Source: Candidatus Omnitrophota bacterium
GTDB taxonomy: Bacteria; Omnitrophota; Gorgyraeia; Zapsychrales; Zapsychraceae
Assembly (NCBI GenBank): GCA_029568545.1
Contig: JAKQAH010000084.1
Span: 1 to 32,511, forward strand
Direction of reading: 5' to 3'
Length of the DNA: 32,511 nt
The notes beneath the pieces are model-generated. The model saw only the letters and a program-made list of their open reading frames with translations, ran no database searches and was not told where the DNA came from. Position 1 is the first letter of the stretch, and each line of letters starts with the position of its first letter. The translations under genes and the position numbers were made by a program. Of the stretch, positions 8,154 to 15,057 are shown in pieces.

Positions 8154-8879
8154 ATGCTGTTAAAAGATGTTTCTTTCCCTAGTCCCGAAGAAAATATCCT
8201 TTATGACGAGGTCTTGCTGCATCTGGCCGAGCAGGGGAAAAGCGGGGGCGTGTTGCGCTTTTGGGAATCGCCGGAAACATTCATTGTTTTGGGGCGCATC
8301 GGCAAGGAGCAGGACGATATCAAGATCGATGCCGCGCGCAAGGACCGCGTCCCGGTCCTGCGGCGCGCCTCCGGCGGCGGAACGGTCGTTCAGGGCAAAG
8401 GATGCCTCAATTACAGCCTTGTTTTACCGAAACCCCCGGGATCTCCGCTTGCGGACCTGCGCGGATCCTATGCCTATATTCTCGGGAAAGTGATCGCCGC
8501 GTTGAAGATGCTTGATGTCGAGACCGTATTCTGCCCGATTTCGGATATTGCCTTGGCGGAAAGCCTAAGAAAGGTATCCGGCAACGCGCAAAAACGCGGG
8601 CGGCATTTCTTTCTCCATCATGGCACTATCCTTTATGATTTTGATCTCACCGCCATGGAGCGCTATTTGCATCTTCCCAAAGATATTCCCGAATATCGCC
8701 GGGGCCGGACACATCCGGAATTTGTGGCCAATATCCCCCGGGCGGTAGCGGACATCAAGAATGCCTTAAGCGATGTTTTTGGCGTTGACCGCCGGGAATG
8801 CGATCTGGACACGGACGAAAGAGATGGCTTAAAGGCATTTTTAAGCCGGAGGAATGCTGCCGTGAAACTTGTCGCATAA
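8154..8879 (+). CDS. Lipoate-protein ligase A family protein, short form
   Basis: 241 residues of the biotin/lipoate ligase fold. It most likely attaches lipoate (or octanoate) to Lys63 of the GcvH encoded three genes upstream. The family substrate-binding motif RRASGGGTVVQGKGCLNYSLV lies at residues 70-90, the conserved lysine motif RKVSGNAQ at 139-146 and HHGTIL at 155-160. It is shorter than E. coli LplA (about 337 residues) and lacks the C-terminal accessory domain. It could therefore be a two-part ligase needing a partner, or a LipM/LipL-type transferase; the sequence alone does not decide. The ATG is three bases after the gcvPB stop, so it is part of the gcv transcript. Linkage to gcv supports GcvH as substrate. 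Confidence 0.82.
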   Translation: MLLKDVSFPSPEENILYDEVLLHLAEQGKSGGVLRFWESPETFIVLGRIGKEQDDIKIDAARKDRVPVLRRASGGGTVVQGKGCLNYSLVLPKPPGSPLADLRGSYAYILGKVIAALKMLDVETVFCPISDIALAESLRKVSGNAQKRGRHFFLHHGTILYDFDLTAMERYLHLPKDIPEYRRGRTHPEFVANIPRAVADIKNALSDVFGVDRRECDLDTDERDGLKAFLSRRNAAVKLVA

Positions 8880-8933
8880 TTTTCCGAGCCTCTGATATGC
8901 GGATAAAAAATTTTTCTCAACACGAGGCGAACC

Positions 8934-9893
8934 ATGAAAAAAATAATTTCCTTCCTGTTTTTTGCCGCTGTTCTCATGGGTTTATCCGTGCCGGGTGCGC
9001 AAGCGCAAGAAGTTGCGGGGACGTTTTTCGGGCAACCGGTCCCGATGGAGAACTACAATTTTGTTCTCAGAACCGTTTTATCCTTCAACTCTCCGTGGGG
9101 CGGCATTCCGCATAATCGCGAAGAGCTGGAAAAGCGTATTTGGGACGATCTGTTTCTTTCTTATGAAGCGCATCGCCGCGGGATCGCGGTCACGGACGAG
9201 GAATTAGAAGCGAAGATCGCGGAAACGCTCACCGGCAGTTCCGCTTCGTTTGACCGAAAGAAGGATCCTGAAGCGTACGCGAAATGGGCGCGCGATACGA
9301 TCGGCGTATCGGTCGCGGTTTTCGAGAATCAAATGCGCCATCTTGTTCAGGTCAAAAAATTGCAGGATCAGATCCTTGCGGGCATCGAGACTCCGGTGAC
9401 CGAAGAAGAAGCGTTTCAGGAATTCCTGAACGAATACAATAGTCTTAGCGTTGAGTTGGCCGAGTTTGAAAAAATAGAAGACGCTCAAAAGTTTTATGAA
9501 CAAGCGATGGCCGATCCTCTGTTCTGGCAACAAGAGGCCGATCAAGATCGGCAAAAAGAGCGAGAGGCAAGAGCGTTCCGCCAGCCCGGATTCGTCGCGT
9601 TGGAATTCTTGATCGAGATGTGGAAATTTCCTAAGAACGCCGTTTACGACATGATCGAAATGAAGGCGGGCAGCATTTATCCCCCGCAGCCGATCTACAA
9701 AGGATATGGTGTTTTCAGAATTCTCGAGGTCCGTCGCGCTGACGAATCCCTTTTCTCTTTAAAACGCGAATCTTATTTTGAACAGCTAAGGGCGCGGAAA
9801 AGATATCAAGGGTTCAGAGCGTGGCTGGAAAAACAAAAAAGTGATGCTGATACTCAGGTCTATAGAGATCCGCCTGCCGGGGTTCTTCCATAA
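8934..9893 (+). CDS. SurA/PpiC-like periplasmic chaperone
   Basis: 319 residues with a clear signal peptide (KKIISFLFFAAVLMGLS...AQAQ, cleavage near residue 24). The mature part is helical and charged. It resembles the N-terminal chaperone domain of SurA/PrsA-type peptidyl-prolyl isomerases: REELEKRIWDDLFLSYEAHRRGIAVTDEEL corresponds to the usual 'leave no cysteine/helix then VTDEEV' pattern, and a second VTEEEAFQEF follows. I see no convincing parvulin catalytic domain; the segment around 210-290 (ALEFLIEMWKF, AGSIYPPQPIYKGYGVFRILEVRRA) may be a degenerate one. The likely role is folding outer-membrane or secreted proteins in the periplasm, which fits the secretin genes that follow. GAGGCGAACC precedes the ATG. 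Confidence 0.65.
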   Translation: MKKIISFLFFAAVLMGLSVPGAQAQEVAGTFFGQPVPMENYNFVLRTVLSFNSPWGGIPHNREELEKRIWDDLFLSYEAHRRGIAVTDEELEAKIAETLTGSSASFDRKKDPEAYAKWARDTIGVSVAVFENQMRHLVQVKKLQDQILAGIETPVTEEEAFQEFLNEYNSLSVELAEFEKIEDAQKFYEQAMADPLFWQQEADQDRQKEREARAFRQPGFVALEFLIEMWKFPKNAVYDMIEMKAGSIYPPQPIYKGYGVFRILEVRRADESLFSLKRESYFEQLRARKRYQGFRAWLEKQKSDADTQVYRDPPAGVLP

Positions 9894-10359
9894 AACTTTT
9901 TATTTAAGCTGAAATCTATTTATTTCCAATAGGTTAGAGACTTCTTGAAGGATTCTGGTTTGTGGCTTTTAACTTGCGGTTGGTGATGGAGCATCATAAT
10001 GCCGATAGCTTTTAGAACGGAAATCGCTTTAAGCGAAACGAAGGATTTTAATAACCAACTTTTGATTCGGGTTGAAAAAGCAAGGCCCAAAAATCCTCAA
10101 AGATGAACGTTTTTTCCCAGAGCGGTCATCACTTTTTTAAAGGAATCATAAAAAAATGTAAATCGTTTTGAGAATGGGCCTTTTGCTCTGCCTGCGCATC
10201 ATATTCCTTTCTTTCTAAGTTCATTCTTTTCAAAAACTTTCGCAAATTTCCCTGATTTGTCTTGACACCCTTTTTAGGTTTTGATAACTTATTTATAGTT
10301 ATAAATATTAGTGTTTCCGCGGCGGATCCTGACCGTTAATCATTCGTGACAAAGGAACT
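9894..10359. other. Gene-free stretch with a possible decayed minus-strand frame
   Basis: This 466-bp stretch has no intact ORF. Its last 100 bases hold the promoter of the secretin operon. Read on the minus strand, about 10258 down to 9917, it shows protein-like frames broken by a frameshift and a stop (for instance GNLRKFLKRMNLERKEYDAQ, then in another frame FKKVMTALGKNVHL, a stop, and STRIKSWLLKSFVSLKAIS...ending TYWK). This could be a pseudogene relic, possibly of a mobile element, but I cannot name a family. Confidence 0.3.
10262..10290 (+). promoter_or_regulatory. Candidate promoter of the AAA ATPase-secretin operon
   Basis: A perfect TTGACA at 10262-10267 is followed in an AT-rich stretch by possible -10 boxes, GATAAC (10283-10288, 15-bp spacer) or TAACTT (10285-10290, 17-bp spacer). 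The region continues as ATTTATAGTTATAAATATTAG, so a -10 farther downstream is also possible. The leader to ATG 10360 would be about 60-70 nt. Confidence 0.4.
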
Positions 10360-11235
10360 ATGAGCTATTATAAAGTTCTTGGATTCGAGAAAGAGCCATT
10401 TTCCACAAGTCCCGATCCTCATTTTTTTTATCTTTCCCGAGAGCACGAACAGGCCCTCACCAACACGATCATTGAGTTGCGTTTGCGAAGGGGCTTAAGC
10501 GTGATCTTAGGTGACATCGGCACCGGCAAAACAACATTATCCCGCAAATTGATCCAGGAGCTTAAATCCCGCCGGGATGTCATTTTCCATATCATTCTTG
10601 ATCCAACCTTTGAGAGCGAGCGCGATTTTCTTTATTCGTTGGCCCGCAATTTTCAGATCTCTCTCAACGACATGTCCGGCGCCATGTCGTTGGATATCCG
10701 CGAAGCCCTCGAGAAATTCCTTTTTCAGAAAGGCGTGACGGAGAATCAATCCGTCGTGCTGATCATTGACGAAGCGCAAAAATTAAGCGACAGGTCTTTG
10801 GAGATGCTGCGCGTCCTGCTGAACTACGAAACCAACGAATACAAGCTGCTGCAGCTGGTCCTGCTGGGGCAGACCGAATTGCACGAGAAGATCATCCATA
10901 TCCCGAATTTTTTTGACAGGATCAGTTTTAAATATACGCTCAACCCCCTCAGCCTCGAGGAGACGGAAGAGATGATCGGCTTCCGCATCGAGCGGGCCGG
11001 GTACACGGCGCGGATGCATTTGTTCTTAAAGGACGCAATCGCGGAAATTCACCATGTCACACAGGGCTATCCCCGACGGATAACGATGCTGTGCCACAAG
11101 GCGCTCAAGGAATTGGTCATGCGCAACAAATCTGTGGTCGATGCCGGTGTGATCGAAGATATCGTTCAAAATGAAATGCGGACCGGATGGCACAGGAAAG
11201 ATCCACTACTCCTGAAAAACAGTTACTCGACTTAA
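10360..11235 (+). CDS. ExeA-like AAA ATPase
   Basis: A 291-residue AAA+ ATPase of the ExeA/GspA group. It begins with the typical YKVLGFEKEPFSTSPDPHFFYLSREHEQAL. Walker A is GDIGTGKTT at residues 51-59 and Walker B is VVLIIDEAQ at 132-140. The sensor-1 region is LVLLGQTEL (167-174) and a probable arginine finger lies in FFDRISF (R187). In Aeromonas, ExeA works with ExeB to insert or assemble the type II secretion secretin at the peptidoglycan. Unlike ExeA, this protein ends without a TM segment or a peptidoglycan-binding domain. The neighbouring membrane-anchored protein and secretin support a secretin-assembly or pilus-type role. Its end overlaps the next gene by 49 bases. Confidence 0.85.
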   Translation: MSYYKVLGFEKEPFSTSPDPHFFYLSREHEQALTNTIIELRLRRGLSVILGDIGTGKTTLSRKLIQELKSRRDVIFHIILDPTFESERDFLYSLARNFQISLNDMSGAMSLDIREALEKFLFQKGVTENQSVVLIIDEAQKLSDRSLEMLRVLLNYETNEYKLLQLVLLGQTELHEKIIHIPNFFDRISFKYTLNPLSLEETEEMIGFRIERAGYTARMHLFLKDAIAEIHHVTQGYPRRITMLCHKALKELVMRNKSVVDAGVIEDIVQNEMRTGWHRKDPLLLKNSYST

Positions 11236-11885
11236 TAGAGGACCCGAGAGAACAGGATGTCAGCCAGCAAAAGATCAAGCGGCGGTCTTTTAGCCTGTTT
11301 TCGTTTTCGGCCTTGAGGGGCCGTCTTTCTTTTTTATTGGAGCGCGCCCGTTCGGGGCCGATTTTTAAAAAAGCCCTCCCTGATATCAAAGGGCTCAATA
11401 AGATCCTGAAGGTTTGCATCTTGGCGTTGGCGGTTTATCTCGTTGGGAATTTCCTGATGTCGTTGAGCAGGATCAAAAAAATTCCCGAATTCGGGGATAA
11501 AAATTCCCGGGCCGCCAAAGAAATACCGTTGGCGGGTTTATCGAGCAAGAAGGTCAACTATTATCTCGATGGGCCACGCGGACGCGATATTTTCAAGTTT
11601 GGCGACTTTGGGGCCATTGCGGAAAAAGGGGCGGATGAAACGGACGAAGTAACGGCCCCTGTCGTTGAAACCCTCTCGCAATCGGAAATCCTCGCTCAGC
11701 AACTGGGATTGGTGGGGATCGGATGGTCCGACGATCCGGACGTGATGGTGGAGAACACGGAGACCAAAAAGATTTATTTCCTCAAACGAGGGCAAAAAAT
11801 CGAAGGGCGGATCAAGGTCGAAGCGATTTTTGAAGACAAAGTGGTTTTGACCTATGACAACGGCAAAGAAATGGAATTGCGCTGA
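11187..11885 (+). CDS. PilP/GspC/GspB-like inner-membrane protein
   Basis: 232 residues: a charged cytoplasmic N-terminus, one transmembrane segment at about 72-93 (ILKVCILALAVYLVGNFLMSL), then a periplasmic part. The last 60 residues (LGLVGIGWSDDPDVMVENTE...IYFLKRGQKIEGRIKVEAI...VVLTYDNGKEMEL) have the pattern of the small beta domain of PilP/GspC, which contacts the N-domains of secretins. Position between an ExeA-like ATPase and a secretin supports this; GspB, the usual ExeA partner, is the alternative. Translation from ATG 11187 overlaps the ATPase gene by 49 bases in a different frame. The exact start is less certain than the identity of the domain. Confidence 0.65.
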   Translation: MAQERSTTPEKQLLDLIEDPREQDVSQQKIKRRSFSLFSFSALRGRLSFLLERARSGPIFKKALPDIKGLNKILKVCILALAVYLVGNFLMSLSRIKKIPEFGDKNSRAAKEIPLAGLSSKKVNYYLDGPRGRDIFKFGDFGAIAEKGADETDEVTAPVVETLSQSEILAQQLGLVGIGWSDDPDVMVENTETKKIYFLKRGQKIEGRIKVEAIFEDKVVLTYDNGKEMELR

Positions 11886-11905
11886 AGCATAACGGGCATC
11901 ATCAT

Positions 11906-13840
11906 ATGAAAAAATACCTGATATTTATTTTCGCGCTTATTGCGGTGTTTTGCGGCCAATCGGCGTTGCGCGCCCAGGACGCCATGGAACCGGATGATCC
12001 TGAAACGATTGTCGCCGGAGATGAAGGGTTATTTGACACAACGGCGCCGGCGGCCGGGAACCTCGAAAATTTAGGCGCAGCTGAGGAACAAGAAAATGTT
12101 CAGGATGTTCCGGCAGACTTAAGAGATGAGCAAGAGAGCGCGGGCTTCGGGGAGCCTGCGGAAGAAAAAGCCGCCGCAACGATCGATCAGGCCGCGAAAG
12201 AGGAAACAGCGAGCGAAACTGAACAAACGCTCCCGAAATCCATCCGGCCCCGCCACGTCGATATGAACCAGCGCATCACTTTGGATTTGCGCAACATGGA
12301 TGTCAATGATGCCTTCACGTATCTATCCCTGAGAAGCGGGGCCAATATCGTTACCAGCAAGGCCGTGAGCGGGCGCGTCACGCTTCAACTGAAGGAGATT
12401 TCCCTGCAGGATATTTTCGATATCACTTTGCTTACGAACAATCTGGCATACGAAAAAAGAGGGGATATTTTCTATATCATGACGTCGGCCGAGTACGAGG
12501 AGCGTTACGGCCGCAGTTTCGGTGATATCCGCAAGGTCGAAATGTATCAATTGAAATATGCTATTCCCGAGAAAGCCTTCGACCTCCTGGATACGCTGAA
12601 AAGCAAGATCGGCCGCATCCTTGTGGACCAGGAATCCGGAACGGTCCTGATGGTTGACACGGTGGAAAAGATCAAGGAAATGAAAGAGGCGCTGGTGGTT
12701 TTGGAACGGAAAAGCGAAGTTACGGTTTTCAATCTGCAGTATGCCGTTGCGACCGATGTCGAGGAGCGGTTGCGGGGCGAGCTCAATGAGAAGAATGTGG
12801 GATCGATTTGGGCCGATGAGCGCAGCAACCAGGTGGTCGTCGAGGCCTTACCGGACCGCATGGAAGACATGAAAAGGATCATTGCGGCCTTGGATCAAAA
12901 GACCAAAGAGGTCTTGATCGACGCCAAGATCATTAAGGTGGATTTTTCCGATACGTTGGAGACCGGCGTTGAATGGGAAGGGATGTTTAAAAGTCTTGTC
13001 GGCAGCGGCTCATTCCTGGGCAGCCATCCGCTTGAGCCTGTCGTGCGTGCCGGACAAACATTCATCGATGATTTCACGGAGATTGCGCCTGAGGACGAAA
13101 ATCCGCCCGCCGGGGCAAAAACTACTTATGCGGAACGCATCTTTTTCGGGAAGATGGAAGAGGGAAGCACGAATTTTGAAGTAATGATGAAGTTTTTAGG
13201 AACATTGGGCGAGACGAAGCTTCTTTCCAATCCTAAATTGGCCGTTGTCAACAATCAGGAGGCGCGGATCCACGTCGGGCGCAAGGAAGCCTATATTACG
13301 ACGACCACAACCTCCGGTTCGACAACGACAACAACCGCGGAAGATGTCAACTTTGTCGATATCGGCATCCAGCTTTCTGTCACACCGACGATCAATGATG
13401 ACGGTTATGTCACGATGAAGATCAAGCCCGAGGTCAGCAGCCGGGTGGATACGCTGATCACGCCCAGCGGCAACCAGATCCCGATCATCGACACGTCGAT
13501 GGCCGAAACGACCGTGATGGTGGAAGATGACGCGACGATCATCATCGGCGGATTGCGCCGCGACGAAGAGACCGAAATCTCGAAACGTTTTCCGATCTTG
13601 TCCGACATCCCTCTGCTCGGGAATATTTTCAAGAACCAGAGCAAGCGGACGCAGCGTTCCGAACTGCTCGTCATGATCTCCCCGCACATTGTGGATGGCA
13701 CAATGGTGACGACCGGGGATGTGGACCCCGGCGAAGACGGAACGAAAGAATTCAAGGATTATAAGACCTTTGAAGGCATCGATGACGAAGTCTATGGGCC
13801 GGAGTTCGGGAAGCTGGAGTATAAATCTTTTCGTGACTGA
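11906..13840 (+). CDS. Secretin (type II secretion/type IV pilus outer-membrane channel)
   Basis: 644 residues with a signal peptide (cleavage near AQ, residue 24). An acidic, Ala/Glu-rich low-complexity stretch of about 90 residues follows. The STN/N0-type domain is at about 120-195 (QRITLDLRNMDVNDAFTYLS...GRVTLQLKEISLQDIFDITL). Two N1-like KH folds lie at about 212-265 and 273-330 (VEMYQLKYAIPEKAFDLL; VFNLQYAVATDVEERLR...ADERSNQVVVEA). The secretin barrel is at about 425-597, with LLSNPKLAVVNNQEARIHVG, VDIGIQLSVTPTI, ETTVMVEDDATIIIGGLR and the end motif FPILSDIPLLGNIF...ELLVMISPHIV. It forms a multimeric gated outer-membrane pore. A Thr-rich run near 465-477 lies in the gate region. No separate GspE/F/G genes are present, so the exact system (T2SS, T4P or a stand-alone secretin) cannot be fixed. 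Confidence 0.92.
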   Translation: MKKYLIFIFALIAVFCGQSALRAQDAMEPDDPETIVAGDEGLFDTTAPAAGNLENLGAAEEQENVQDVPADLRDEQESAGFGEPAEEKAAATIDQAAKEETASETEQTLPKSIRPRHVDMNQRITLDLRNMDVNDAFTYLSLRSGANIVTSKAVSGRVTLQLKEISLQDIFDITLLTNNLAYEKRGDIFYIMTSAEYEERYGRSFGDIRKVEMYQLKYAIPEKAFDLLDTLKSKIGRILVDQESGTVLMVDTVEKIKEMKEALVVLERKSEVTVFNLQYAVATDVEERLRGELNEKNVGSIWADERSNQVVVEALPDRMEDMKRIIAALDQKTKEVLIDAKIIKVDFSDTLETGVEWEGMFKSLVGSGSFLGSHPLEPVVRAGQTFIDDFTEIAPEDENPPAGAKTTYAERIFFGKMEEGSTNFEVMMKFLGTLGETKLLSNPKLAVVNNQEARIHVGRKEAYITTTTTSGSTTTTTAEDVNFVDIGIQLSVTPTINDDGYVTMKIKPEVSSRVDTLITPSGNQIPIIDTSMAETTVMVEDDATIIIGGLRRDEETEISKRFPILSDIPLLGNIFKNQSKRTQRSELLVMISPHIVDGTMVTTGDVDPGEDGTKEFKDYKTFEGIDDEVYGPEFGKLEYKSFRD

Positions 13841-13881
13841 GAAGGACTCGTAAAAAAGGGAAACGATAGGAGAAGGCGGGC

Positions 13882-15006
13882 ATGAATCGAATCTTACATT
13901 GGGCCGTGTTGACGACAGCTTTAGCTGCGCTGGGCGCTTCCCCTGCCGATAGCGCTTCGTTCTCAGATATGTTCGGCGGGAAGAAAGCCCAGGAATACAA
14001 GGCCGTTCTCGAGGAGAAAGAGCAGGAATGCCAGGCTAAGCTCGCCGAGAAGGACCGCCTTTATCAGCAGCTGTCCAATGACAGCGCCGGCGCTTTTCAG
14101 ACCATTCAGGGTCTGCGGGATAAGAACGCGACGCTGATGCAGGCTTACGAGAAGTTGAAAGTGGACCAAGGCAGCGTCACGGAGCAGATCACGCGTTTGC
14201 GGCGGGAAAACCAAGCGTGCAGTGACATCAAGAGCTCGTATGATAAGATGACCCAGGAGAACCAGGCGTTCATGGGTGAAAAGCAGTCGTTGGCCCAAAA
14301 GGCCCAGCAGAACGAAGCTACCGTGGAAAACCTCAAGAAGCATTTGAAGGAAGTGACGGCGGAAAAAGACCAACTCGCCGTCTTTCTCGCGGAAGCGCAG
14401 GAAGACGAGGATGTCAAGATCAAGAACATCCGGGACCAGGTGAAAGCGGAGATGGATGGCCTCAAGAAGCAAGTGGCGATGCTGACGCAGGAAAACAGCG
14501 CGGTGGCCAAACAATTAGCGGAAGCGCAGAAGCAATTGCGGTCCTCCCAGAACGAAGGCGTCGATCTCGTAAAAAAGATGGATCTTCTGAGGGCTGAACT
14601 GGAGGCCTCCGAGAAACGGCAAGAAGAGATCAAGAAAGAAAATATCTATCTCGCGAAAGAAGCCACGCAATTTCCCCAGAAATTTGCCGATTTGGCCCGC
14701 CATAACCGGAAACTTGTCAGTGAGACGGCGGACATGCATTATAATCTTGGGGTGTCGAATATCAAAAACAAAGAGTACAAACGCGCAATCAAGGAGTTCG
14801 AAAAGGTACTTGAGCTCAAGCCCGACGATGCTTATGCCAACTACAACCTGGGCTATATCTATGCTGAGCATCTGGTCGACCGGGAGAAAGCGATCGAGCA
14901 TTTCAAGAAATATCTTACTTATGCGCCCAACGAAAAGGATGCCAATTGGGTCAGAAAATATGTCCTGACGTGGCAAACATGGTACAAAAAGAATATTGCT
15001 AAATAG
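13882..15006 (+). CDS. Exported coiled-coil protein with C-terminal TPR domain
   Basis: 374 residues. A signal peptide covers about the first 25 residues (WAVLTTALAALGASPADSA). Then comes about 240 residues of nearly uninterrupted heptad-rich coiled coil (dense in Glu, Lys, Gln, Leu). A TPR unit pair lies at about 283-352 (MHYNLGVSNIKNKEYKRAIKEFEKVLELKPDD, AYANYNLGYIYAEHLVDREKAIEHFKKYL). The strong ribosome binding site AGGAGAAGG precedes ATG 13882, 41 bases after the secretin. I do not recognise a named family. The architecture suggests a periplasmic scaffold, possibly a pilotin/assembly-type partner of the secretin. That role is inferred only from operon position and from the general use of TPR proteins in secretin assembly. 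Confidence 0.75.
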   Translation: MNRILHWAVLTTALAALGASPADSASFSDMFGGKKAQEYKAVLEEKEQECQAKLAEKDRLYQQLSNDSAGAFQTIQGLRDKNATLMQAYEKLKVDQGSVTEQITRLRRENQACSDIKSSYDKMTQENQAFMGEKQSLAQKAQQNEATVENLKKHLKEVTAEKDQLAVFLAEAQEDEDVKIKNIRDQVKAEMDGLKKQVAMLTQENSAVAKQLAEAQKQLRSSQNEGVDLVKKMDLLRAELEASEKRQEEIKKENIYLAKEATQFPQKFADLARHNRKLVSETADMHYNLGVSNIKNKEYKRAIKEFEKVLELKPDDAYANYNLGYIYAEHLVDREKAIEHFKKYLTYAPNEKDANWVRKYVLTWQTWYKKNIAK

Positions 15007-15057
15007 GCCGATGACCATCGCCATCCAAAAATCACTTTTACCTTTGAGGTCAGCATC

